A model generated the notes under the pieces. The model did no database searches. It was given only the letters and a program-made list of their open reading frames with translations, and was not told where the DNA came from. Below are positions 56,802-64,000 of a stretch of 64,000 bases of DNA, piece by piece. Made by a program: the position numbers and the translations under genes. The stretch spans positions 124,001-188,000 of the forward strand of contig NZ_QJVB01000003.1 in assembly GCF_003397705.1 (NCBI RefSeq). Direction: 5' to 3'. Position 1 is the stretch's first letter, and every line of letters starts with the position of its first letter. The DNA comes from Gardnerella swidsinskii. GTDB taxonomy: Bacteria > Actinomycetota > Actinomycetes > Actinomycetales > Bifidobacteriaceae.

Positions 56802-59800
56802 TTGGCGGATACATACCCCCTGCGTAAACTGGTAAGTATGGATTCGATAACCGCTCATAATCTTACATTTGAAGACGAAGTTTTACAGGTGCTGTCATCT
56901 GCGAAAGATGCGCATCCTCATGATGTGGATTCGTCCATTATGGCAATGATGTGTGTGGAGCGAGATACTCGTTTTTATGCTGATACGTTACATGCAGTAC
57001 TAAGTCAATCAATTCTTCCTGGAACTTTAGTAATAGTCGATTGTGCTAGTCGAGTAAAGCAGACTATGCAAACGAATTTACAAATAAAAATTAATTCATC
57101 TAAGCTTGCGGGAGCAATTAATACTAGGAAATCATTATTGCAGAATGCTAATAATATCGATTCCAATAATGCAATTGATAGCGATTCAAAATATAGACCA
57201 AATACTAATCGCGTAAATAATACTCGCGTAAACAATAGTGAAAATAAATCTGTACACATAATTATTATTCCCATTTCTTATGCTCATTCTTTTGGAGATG
57301 CAATAGAAAAATCTTTGCGCAAGATTTTGCCTTGTGCAGGAGTTTCTGCATTATGGCTTTTGCATGATGATTCTCGTCCTGCAGACTTCCATTGCTTAGA
57401 ATATTTGCGTGAAACTTGGCGCAATACTCCGACTGCATCAGTATTGGGAGCTAAACAAGTTGATTGGCAAGGAAATATCTTGCACAACGTTGGAATGTAT
57501 GCTTGGCGTCACGGTGTTCATACTCTTACTGTTGACGGCGAGCCAGATCAAGAACAGTATGATGGGCGTGGAGATGTGTATGCAGTATCGCTAGCAGGTG
57601 CTTTAGTCACATTAACTGCATGGCAGACTTTACGCGGTACGCAACCATGGATGACAACTTTTGGCGAATCAAGAGATTTTTGTCGTAGAGTATGTCTATC
57701 TGGAGGTCGTGTTGTTGTAGTTCCTTCAGCTCGTATCGCACACAGGCGTGCAAGGTTAGAAGGTATCCGTACTCGTAACGGTGATGCTAGAAATCATAAT
57801 AATTCAGGATCTAAGTATGGTGTAGCAGCTTCTCTCGTAGCTAAGCAGCGTTACAAATACACTGATATTAGTATTTTTTTGTGGCCTCTTATATGGATTC
57901 TTAGTTTGCCTGCTTGTTTCGTTGGCGCTTTGCATTCGCTGTTTGCTAAACATCCTTATATAGCGTGGATTCGTCTGCTTTTGCCATGGCTTGCTATTAT
58001 GCAATTACCTAGAGCAGTTTTTGCTCGCAGAAGGGTTGCAAGGAATACTCGTGTTCCATTAAAACGACTTGTTCCTCTTATCGCAGATCGTCATCAAGTT
58101 GCACGTTGGCGTGATCGTAGTTCTGCTTTCCAAGCTCAACAGCATTTCGTGCTGTTGAGTCCTCTAGCGAAGCGGCATTTGCATATTCGAGTGTTGCGTA
58201 GGTGGAGTGCTGTTATTCTTGCGTCTCTTCTTCTTTTTGCAGTCATATTGAATTTATATGGCTCTCCATGGCGTGAAATTTTAAGTGGCGCTTCTTGGAA
58301 TGCACAGCAATGGTTACCAACGGGTGCAGATTTCAATCAACTATGGAATTCTGCTATTGGTGCATGGGTTCCTGATGATGGTTTTGGACCTGCAATTCCT
58401 CCAGCACCATGGCTAAGTATTTGGGCAATCGCATCAATTGTGGTTGGTGCTAACCCGTTATTGGCTGTCACATTAATGTTCTTCTTAGCTGCTCCAGCTA
58501 TGTGTTTAAGTTTTTGGGCTCTTGCTGGCGTATTTACGCGCTCGGATACTGTGCGTGTATGCGCTGGTATTTGCTGGACTATGATTGCTATTGCTTTTGG
58601 TTTGTTTGCACGCGGTGATTTGCCAATGTTAATGACTATGGCATTTTTGCCTGCAGCATTTGCTTTTGCGTTCCATGCTGTTGGAATGTACGTAACAGAA
58701 GATCCTGTGCGTCCTGTTAAATCCACTCAATGTGCAGCATGCGCAGCATTATGCTTTATGGTTCCAGTAGCTGCAGAACCGCAGCTTGTTTTGCCTCTTA
58801 TTGTTATTTTTATTGCGTCGTTTATTATGGTGCGCTCTCATCGTATTATGTTCGCGCTTATGCCTATACCATCGATAATTGTTTTGCTTCCTACAATAGG
58901 AAGTGCTATTAGATATGGCGAATCTGGAATGTGGCGTCAATTGTTCTCTAGTATGGCTTTGCCATTGAGAAGTGTGCAAGGTGCTCCACGCGTAAGCGAT
59001 TACGCTGATGTTTTGTTGCACGCTTTTAATATGGCTTCTCCTAATGTTGAAATTAATATGCCATTGATGAGCTTAAGAACAATAATAATGGTAATTTTTG
59101 CAATTCTAGCTGTTGTTATGGCTGTTACGTCATTAACTTTGCCTTTTGCTTTGCGAGTTTCTCGAATGATGTGGGTTGTGATTATTTCCGGAATGCTGTT
59201 ATCTCTTATTGCCGCTCGTGTTGTAGTTGCATCCGATATTTCAGGACCTGTTGCTGCAAGCGTTTTGCCTGGAGTCGCATTATCTACTGTCGGCATTTTA
59301 TCTTGTATGTGCATGGTTGCCGGTCAAGCTGTTCGACGCTTTGAGCCACTACGTACTTCGAAGGAATCTGAGTCTCAAATTTTTGATAACTATAAAACTC
59401 GTGCAAGTAGACGTGCTGCAATGCGTCGTTCTGCGGCACAATTGTTGCAGCGCATAATTCGCATAGCACGCGCTGTTCTTGCAAGTAGCATGTTGACTAT
59501 GGCGGTTCTTTTGGGTCTTTTTGCTGTATTGAGCGGACCTGCTACATCTATTTGCGCAAATAACAATGAGCTCCCTATGGTTGTTTCTGATTATTTGCGA
59601 AAAGACGATACTCGGCGAATACTTGCTTTAAGAGCTCAAAGTAGCCATGATTTGTCAATCTCTATTATGCGAACATCTAAGGGAGATGCAATAGACGAAT
59701 CTCCAGCACTTCGTGTTAGACAAGTAATGTTTGGTGATTCATCAAGCAATAAAGCAATATATCGTGCCTCAGCACAGTTGTTATCTCATGCAGATAATGG

Positions 59801-60239
59801 CGCAATTTCAACGTTAAAGCAACTTGGAATTGGTGGTATTTATATTGTTAATAGTTCAGAAAATAAGCAGGTTTCCCATAAAACTTCTATGTCAATACAA
59901 CAATTGTTACATCCTTCTGTGCAAACTGTGAGTAATATTAACAAAGAAGCTACTGAACAATTAATTGCACACGTTAACGCTTCTGACGGTACACAATTGG
60001 TTGTTTCATCACCGCAAGGAACTTATTGCAGATTTGATGGTGTGCCTGATTCTAAGTCGTTGTCTTCTACATCTCCGTATTATCGATCTAGGCCTCTTGC
60101 GTGGAGAGTTCCTTGGATTATTGTTTCTTCTATGGTATTACTGCTGTACTGTATTGTTGCCGTGCCTCGATTTGGCAGACATGCAATGATAGAACGTTCA
60201 GATGACAGGCATGAGGAGGAATTAGATGAACTGGCATAA
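56802..60239 (+). CDS. Large membrane glycosyltransferase (GT2 plus multi-helix C-terminal domain)
   Basis: 1145 residues from TTG 56802; ATG 56838 is an alternative, and neither has a clear ribosome-binding site. Residues to about 340 are a family 2 glycosyltransferase with WLLHDDSRPADFHCLEYL (metal-binding Asp pair), ASVLGAKQVDW and RDFCRRVCLSGGRVVVVPSARIAHRR. After that come about 12 membrane helices and an extracytoplasmic part near the end. An Asn-rich insertion lies in the GT domain (about residues 105-150). Such proteins in Actinobacteria make cell-surface polysaccharide; the product is unknown. The stop overlaps the DUF5719 gene by 14 bases. Confidence 0.85.
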   Translation: MADTYPLRKLVSMDSITAHNLTFEDEVLQVLSSAKDAHPHDVDSSIMAMMCVERDTRFYADTLHAVLSQSILPGTLVIVDCASRVKQTMQTNLQIKINSSKLAGAINTRKSLLQNANNIDSNNAIDSDSKYRPNTNRVNNTRVNNSENKSVHIIIIPISYAHSFGDAIEKSLRKILPCAGVSALWLLHDDSRPADFHCLEYLRETWRNTPTASVLGAKQVDWQGNILHNVGMYAWRHGVHTLTVDGEPDQEQYDGRGDVYAVSLAGALVTLTAWQTLRGTQPWMTTFGESRDFCRRVCLSGGRVVVVPSARIAHRRARLEGIRTRNGDARNHNNSGSKYGVAASLVAKQRYKYTDISIFLWPLIWILSLPACFVGALHSLFAKHPYIAWIRLLLPWLAIMQLPRAVFARRRVARNTRVPLKRLVPLIADRHQVARWRDRSSAFQAQQHFVLLSPLAKRHLHIRVLRRWSAVILASLLLFAVILNLYGSPWREILSGASWNAQQWLPTGADFNQLWNSAIGAWVPDDGFGPAIPPAPWLSIWAIASIVVGANPLLAVTLMFFLAAPAMCLSFWALAGVFTRSDTVRVCAGICWTMIAIAFGLFARGDLPMLMTMAFLPAAFAFAFHAVGMYVTEDPVRPVKSTQCAACAALCFMVPVAAEPQLVLPLIVIFIASFIMVRSHRIMFALMPIPSIIVLLPTIGSAIRYGESGMWRQLFSSMALPLRSVQGAPRVSDYADVLLHAFNMASPNVEINMPLMSLRTIIMVIFAILAVVMAVTSLTLPFALRVSRMMWVVIISGMLLSLIAARVVVASDISGPVAASVLPGVALSTVGILSCMCMVAGQAVRRFEPLRTSKESESQIFDNYKTRASRRAAMRRSAAQLLQRIIRIARAVLASSMLTMAVLLGLFAVLSGPATSICANNNELPMVVSDYLRKDDTRRILALRAQSSHDLSISIMRTSKGDAIDESPALRVRQVMFGDSSSNKAIYRASAQLLSHADNGAISTLKQLGIGGIYIVNSSENKQVSHKTSMSIQQLLHPSVQTVSNINKEATEQLIAHVNASDGTQLVVSSPQGTYCRFDGVPDSKSLSSTSPYYRSRPLAWRVPWIIVSSMVLLLYCIVAVPRFGRHAMIERSDDRHEEELDELA

Positions 60240-61812
60240 AAATCCTCATGAGGGCTCTAAGCATGGTGAAGTAAATGCGGATGTAGATATTAATCGCAAG
60301 AACAAAATAGTCAGTATTGTCTCACTTGCTATTTTTAGTGCAATAATACTTATTGCTTCTGCATGTGTTGTTGCATTATGCTTACCAATGCCTCACTTTG
60401 TAGACAATCCTAATACTCCATCTAGTGGCGTTATAAGTAGTGTTGGTTCTACTCGTTTGCAAACTATTTGTCCTATTCGATTGTCTCTTCCAGATTTGAC
60501 TCAATATGGTGATAGCGAATATAACGAATCAGAAGGCGATTTACAATCTTCTGCTCGTTATGGTGCTTTTGGAGATGTGTATAGTTCTAGCTTGCGTAAC
60601 ATACGAGATAACAATGATCAATCTATTACGTTGAATTCAAAATCAACTGATGATGATACGTCAGCTTTTATTGCTAACAATAATGTAAATCATGACGCTC
60701 AAGTTCTAGAAGGACATTTGTCACGAGTTGGATCTGGCACTGGAATATCTGCTTCCATGGTTTCATGGGCTACTAAAGGTGACGTAAAAGGTTTATCTGC
60801 AACTACCTGTTCAATGCCGTCTATGAAACAGACATTCCTAGTTCCGGAATCTGCTGATGGAATTTCTATTCGTTTAGAAGCGTTTAATGCTGCTTCAAAA
60901 TCCACTGTTGTTCGTGTTAGAGCTTGGTCTGCAGAGCATGGCAGTAATCAGTTAAATCTTTCTACAGGAAGTGCTTCTACTGTTCCTGCTCGTTCTCATG
61001 CATATTTTGATCTTGCTGCTGCCTCTCCTAAGACTTCTGGATTATACGTGCAAGTTGAAAGCGAGCAGACACCTATAGCATCATTTGTAAAAGTCATTCA
61101 TATGAGTGGCTTATCTGTAAAAGGTGTAGATATTGTTCATGAATTAAGCACTCAATCTAATACAAATATTCTTTCAGGTATTAGTGAAGGCGATCAATCT
61201 AAGTTATATGTATGGCCAAATAAAGATGGTAATGTAACGCTTTCATGGATGAATGATACAGGTTCTAAAGAAGTAAAGAATTTGACGTTAAAAGCACACC
61301 ATTTGCAAGTTGTCGATCTTGGAAAAGTTCCGGAGCATGCTAATGCTTTGAGCGTAAGTGGAGATGTTCCTACTCAAGTAATGATGTCCATTACTAAAGA
61401 TGGCAAGGATAATCAATCAGATGTAGCTTTTATTACACCATCTAACGTACAAGGTAGTGGCGCAATTGTATCGCCTGTTTCTGCTAATGAAACAGCTCTA
61501 TACCTTTCTTCTTCAAGTGATAAAGATACTGCTGTGCGTTTGCAAGGATTTGATTTAAATGGTGTATTAGCTGCTACAAAAAACGTAACGATTCCTGCGA
61601 ATGCATCTTTAAGAATTCCTGTTTCAGAAATTTCGCACGATGCAGTTATGTTTATTGCGAAATCGCATAGCAAAGTTGCTTTGTCTGCCCGTATTCATAA
61701 AGATGAAATCGATAAGGCTGGTATAGCAGGTATTTCTTGGCTTTCTGCGCAATCTTTGGAACCGCAAGAAATGAAGGTATACGTTAAAACTGACAATCAT
61801 ATTGTGCAATAA
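60226..61812 (+). CDS. DUF5719 family exported protein
   Basis: 528 residues. A cytosolic start of about 28 residues, one membrane helix (IVSIVSLAIFSAIILIASAC, 29-48) and a long outside beta-rich domain. The pattern (IRLSLPDL near the start, repeated SGLYVQVES, VWPNKDGNVTLSW) fits DUF5719, an actinobacterial family usually next to this type of glycosyltransferase. GAGGAGGA precedes the ATG, which lies inside the glycosyltransferase gene: translational coupling and joint action in surface glycan export or assembly are likely. No catalytic residues known. Confidence 0.82.
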   Translation: MNWHKNPHEGSKHGEVNADVDINRKNKIVSIVSLAIFSAIILIASACVVALCLPMPHFVDNPNTPSSGVISSVGSTRLQTICPIRLSLPDLTQYGDSEYNESEGDLQSSARYGAFGDVYSSSLRNIRDNNDQSITLNSKSTDDDTSAFIANNNVNHDAQVLEGHLSRVGSGTGISASMVSWATKGDVKGLSATTCSMPSMKQTFLVPESADGISIRLEAFNAASKSTVVRVRAWSAEHGSNQLNLSTGSASTVPARSHAYFDLAAASPKTSGLYVQVESEQTPIASFVKVIHMSGLSVKGVDIVHELSTQSNTNILSGISEGDQSKLYVWPNKDGNVTLSWMNDTGSKEVKNLTLKAHHLQVVDLGKVPEHANALSVSGDVPTQVMMSITKDGKDNQSDVAFITPSNVQGSGAIVSPVSANETALYLSSSSDKDTAVRLQGFDLNGVLAATKNVTIPANASLRIPVSEISHDAVMFIAKSHSKVALSARIHKDEIDKAGIAGISWLSAQSLEPQEMKVYVKTDNHIVQ

Positions 61813-61888
61813 TACGAATAAAAATATTGCTATAAGCGACTATAAATTAATTAAAATACTTAATAATTTTAATTAATTTAAAAATTGT

Positions 61889-62317
61889 TTACAAACCCCA
61901 ATCTGGATCAATTTCTTCTGGTCTGCGACCGTATAGTTCTGCTAAGCATTGCACAAGCTCATCTCTGATAGCATATTGAAGTTCACTTCTGCTGCTTACA
62001 TGAGTGCATAGCGGAAGCCTATACAATACAATTCTAGATTGCATACCACGGCTAGCTGGAAAAGCTTGCGAAAGTATTCTGCGGTTTTGCTCCCATAACA
62101 GTGGTTGCGAAGGCGGCACATCTTCTACCGCGAATTGAACGTCTTTAGTTAATGCTTGCCAAGCACTGTTAAGGCGTCTAATTTGAGCTGCTACCATGGC
62201 ATCAAACATTCCGCTAGCAGTTCTATATTGTGGAAGTCGAGTACCAAATATTGGTGCCCTAAGACCTCTACCATGCCTATTTCTATAGTGACGTTCTTCC
62301 CAAATTAGACCTGTCAT
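61889..62317 (-). CDS. Metallopeptidase-like protein lacking the zinc motif
   Basis: 142 residues. Resembles the short actinobacterial metallopeptidase-family proteins found beside whiB and LCP genes (Rv3259-like), with MFDAMVAAQIRRLNSAW, VAVEDVPP-like and RIVLYRLPLCTH segments. Where zincins have HExxH it reads IRDELVQCLAELYG, so no zinc site is seen and it is probably not an active protease. Converges on the DUF5719 gene. Confidence 0.65.
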   Translation of the reverse strand: MTGLIWEERHYRNRHGRGLRAPIFGTRLPQYRTASGMFDAMVAAQIRRLNSAWQALTKDVQFAVEDVPPSQPLLWEQNRRILSQAFPASRGMQSRIVLYRLPLCTHVSSRSELQYAIRDELVQCLAELYGRRPEEIDPDWGL

Positions 62318-62436
62318 GCTTCCACTTTACGAGAAGGCTAGGGCAATAATATGTAAATAATTAATATGCGGTGTGTGAAATACGCTCACACTATAGAATA
62401 CTGTATATATGGTTTTAAAAGTCAGGAGGATTTGTA

Positions 62437-63258
62437 ATGCTCAAACCAATAGTGCATGATTGGAATGAGTTTAATCTTGACTTGAGCATTGCTAAATCGT
62501 CTCTTATTGCTTTTGATTTAGATAACACACTGGCATGTTCTAAAAAACCTATGCTTAAATCGATGGCTGAATCATTAAGTAAGCTGATTGATATAATTCC
62601 TGTTGCTGTAATAACAGGTGGCTGCTTAGAGTTAGTTAAGAAGCAAATTTTAAATATGCTAACTATTGGCACTAATCTTAAAAATATTCACATAATGCCC
62701 ACTAATGGAACTAGTTATTATCGTGTGAATAATGACATGTCATTGCAATGTGTTTATGAACATACTATCGATTTTAAGCAAGCGCAATGCGTTATTGATG
62801 CAATACACAAGTGTGCAAAAAATATAGGCGTTTGGAAAGAACCCGGCGATCCAATGCTGTGGGGAGAACAGATAGAGAACCGCGGTAGTCAAATTACTTT
62901 TTCGGCACTAGGACAACTAGCTCCTATTGAATATAAAAAAACTTGGGATCCTAGCGGTTGTTTGAAAGCTCAACTTGCACAAAGCATTTCTCAAGCTTTA
63001 CCTAATTTTGCTGTACGCGCTGGAGGAGATACTAGCATCGATATATACAGGCGCGGTGACGATAAAGCTCAAGCTTTGCGAATGCTGTCTCAATATTGTG
63101 ATGTTAATATTGAAAAAATTACTTTTATTGGCGATCGTATGTATCCTGGAGGAAACGATTATCCTACTGCCTTTACAGGAGCTTTAATTATTAAAGTAAG
63201 TAATCCTTCGGATACTTTAGAGCTTTGTAATAAGGTACTTAATATTTTAGAAATATAG
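62437..63258 (+). CDS. HAD-superfamily (IIB) phosphatase/mutase, phosphomannomutase-like
   Basis: 273 residues. HAD motif I FDLDNTLACSKK (nucleophile Asp, residue about 27), motif II AVITGG, motif IV FIGDRMYPGGNDYP near residue 235. The phrases ENRGSQITFSALGQ and GGDTSIDI…RGDDKA closely follow the eukaryote-type alpha-phosphomannomutase (PMM) pattern, so it may interconvert mannose-6-P and mannose-1-P, or act as a sugar phosphatase. AGGAGG seven bases before the ATG. A mannose-1-P role would fit the nearby surface glycan genes. Confidence 0.75.
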   Translation: MLKPIVHDWNEFNLDLSIAKSSLIAFDLDNTLACSKKPMLKSMAESLSKLIDIIPVAVITGGCLELVKKQILNMLTIGTNLKNIHIMPTNGTSYYRVNNDMSLQCVYEHTIDFKQAQCVIDAIHKCAKNIGVWKEPGDPMLWGEQIENRGSQITFSALGQLAPIEYKKTWDPSGCLKAQLAQSISQALPNFAVRAGGDTSIDIYRRGDDKAQALRMLSQYCDVNIEKITFIGDRMYPGGNDYPTAFTGALIIKVSNPSDTLELCNKVLNILEI

Positions 63259-63313
63259 AATTTTATTAATTTTTCATTTTAAGATACCTTTTATCCACAA
63301 TAACATTTTTTAT

Positions 63314-63343
63314 TTGCATAGCCAATAAGCTATCGCATATGCT
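63314..63343 (+). promoter_or_regulatory. Promoter of comF, predicted leaderless
   Basis: TTGCAT (63314-63319), 18-base spacer, TATGCT (63338-63343), then exactly six bases to ATG 63350, placing the transcript start at or next to the A of the start codon. Confidence 0.5.
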
Positions 63344-63349
63344 GTCATT

Positions 63350-64000
63350 ATGGTTGGGAGACGCAAGGTTATAAACCACCAAAACAAAAAGAAGTATAGA
63401 AGCGTGACATCTCATGGGGGATTAGCATGTCACGCATCTGTACCTTGTGGTGTATGTGAAAACAAGGATGTTGATTTTATAAATTGGCGTTTTGCTAGTT
63501 GGAAGAATGTAGCGATTGCTTTATTTAATTTATTTTTGCCTCGCGCATGTGCAGGCTGTGATACTCCAGATTATATATTGTGTGAAAACTGCAAGAAAGC
63601 GTTGCAATGCTGGAAACGTGCACCATTTGCCAGAACAGTATGTGGATATCGCTACGCGTGTGGTTCGTATTCTACGGTTGTTCGCCGCTCAATATTATTG
63701 TGGAAGGATCATTTCGATATTGCATGTGACAAAATATTTGGTGAACTTATTGGCGATTTAGTAGTAGAAGTTATATCTAAATTTTTGCGCTCGCATTCTT
63801 GTTATATAAGTGAAAAACCTATATTTGTTATACCAGTCCCGTCGTCTAAGCATTCATCAAGGCATCGTGGACGTAAGCATATGTTGCCTGTTGCAAATTG
63901 TGTTGCTAAACGATTGTGTAATAGTGGCATTAGAGCATACGTTTTAGATATTGTAAGTATGGATGCTAGAATTACTGCGAAATCAGTGCAAACTTCCGGT
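63350..64000 (+). CDS. comF: ComF family phosphoribosyltransferase-like protein (3' end outside window)
   Basis: 217 codons are visible and the frame runs off the right edge. The N-terminal zinc-ribbon Cys pairs are seen in LFLPRACAGCDTPDYILCENC (read in parts), then YGS-like ACGSYSTVVRRSILLWKDH and IPVPSSKHSSRHRGRKHM, the ComF/GntX pattern of a PRTase-type fold. ComF proteins help DNA uptake in competent bacteria by an unsettled mechanism, and are widespread also in non-competent species. The ATG at 63350 has no ribosome-binding site but a well-placed promoter. The first 60 residues are Lys/Cys-rich and poorly conserved. Confidence 0.82.
   Translation, partial: MVGRRKVINHQNKKKYRSVTSHGGLACHASVPCGVCENKDVDFINWRFASWKNVAIALFNLFLPRACAGCDTPDYILCENCKKALQCWKRAPFARTVCGYRYACGSYSTVVRRSILLWKDHFDIACDKIFGELIGDLVVEVISKFLRSHSCYISEKPIFVIPVPSSKHSSRHRGRKHMLPVANCVAKRLCNSGIRAYVLDIVSMDARITAKSVQTSG

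Overview
The window reads as a low-GC (by eye about 40%) chromosome segment from the Bifidobacteriaceae, most likely Gardnerella (G. vaginalis or a sister species). The reasons are a whiB gene, a PdtaS-type histidine kinase, an HflX/LexA/NrdR neighbourhood, two LytR-CpsA-Psr proteins, a DUF5719 protein, a bifidobacterial-type L-lactate dehydrogenase, and asparagine/serine-rich insertions in many housekeeping proteins. No rRNA, tRNA, CRISPR array, intact insertion sequence or prophage was recognised.

Layout. 1-4.3 kb: the 3' part of a large wall-anchored surface protein made of GA-like and FIVAR-like modules, with an exact internal duplication. 4.7-8.5 kb: a serine/threonine importer (sstT), then, on the minus strand, a cysteine unit (promoter, Cys-rich leader peptide, terminator, cysK, cysE). 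8.7-14.2 kb: GNAT acetyltransferase, nucleoside phosphorylase, ABC exporter, and a DUF3137-LemA pair, with three copies of a short intergenic repeat. 14.4-22.9 kb: YuiF-type transporter, degenerate ABC ATPase plus YhgE/Pip (EsaA-like) membrane protein, iron alcohol dehydrogenase, NADH oxidase, pyroglutamyl peptidase. 22.9-25.2 kb: an AT-rich accessory pocket with an orphan HicB, decayed reading frames and a DUF2971 protein. 25.2-33.5 kb: lipoprotein plus CtpE-like P-type ATPase, L-serine dehydratase, FKBP, GreA, the divergent lexA / LysM division-inhibitor SOS locus, and nrdR. 33.5-46.7 kb: HelD, nucleoside hydrolase with two paralogous MFS permeases, a membrane-anchored wall-hydrolase-like protein, HrpA and an RsmC-like methyltransferase. 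46.9-64 kb: HflX, lactate dehydrogenase, PdtaS, WhiB, an orphan EccC/FtsK-like ATPase, two LCP proteins, a giant membrane glycosyltransferase with its DUF5719 partner, a metallopeptidase-like protein, a phosphomannomutase-like HAD protein and the start of comF.

The most interesting item is upstream of cysK (8263-8508). A near-consensus promoter drives a 28-codon peptide with two Cys-Cys-Cys runs and an excellent ribosome-binding site. It is followed by a perfect intrinsic terminator, and the sequence just after the second Cys run can form 15 base pairs with the terminator's 5' arm. This is the architecture of a cysteine-responsive transcription attenuator controlling cysK-cysE. A second window-wide pattern is a set of genes (lipoprotein, sdaA, nrdR, pdtaS, comF) with no Shine-Dalgarno but with a -10 hexamer exactly six bases before the start codon, as expected for leaderless transcripts; it also fixes several start codons.
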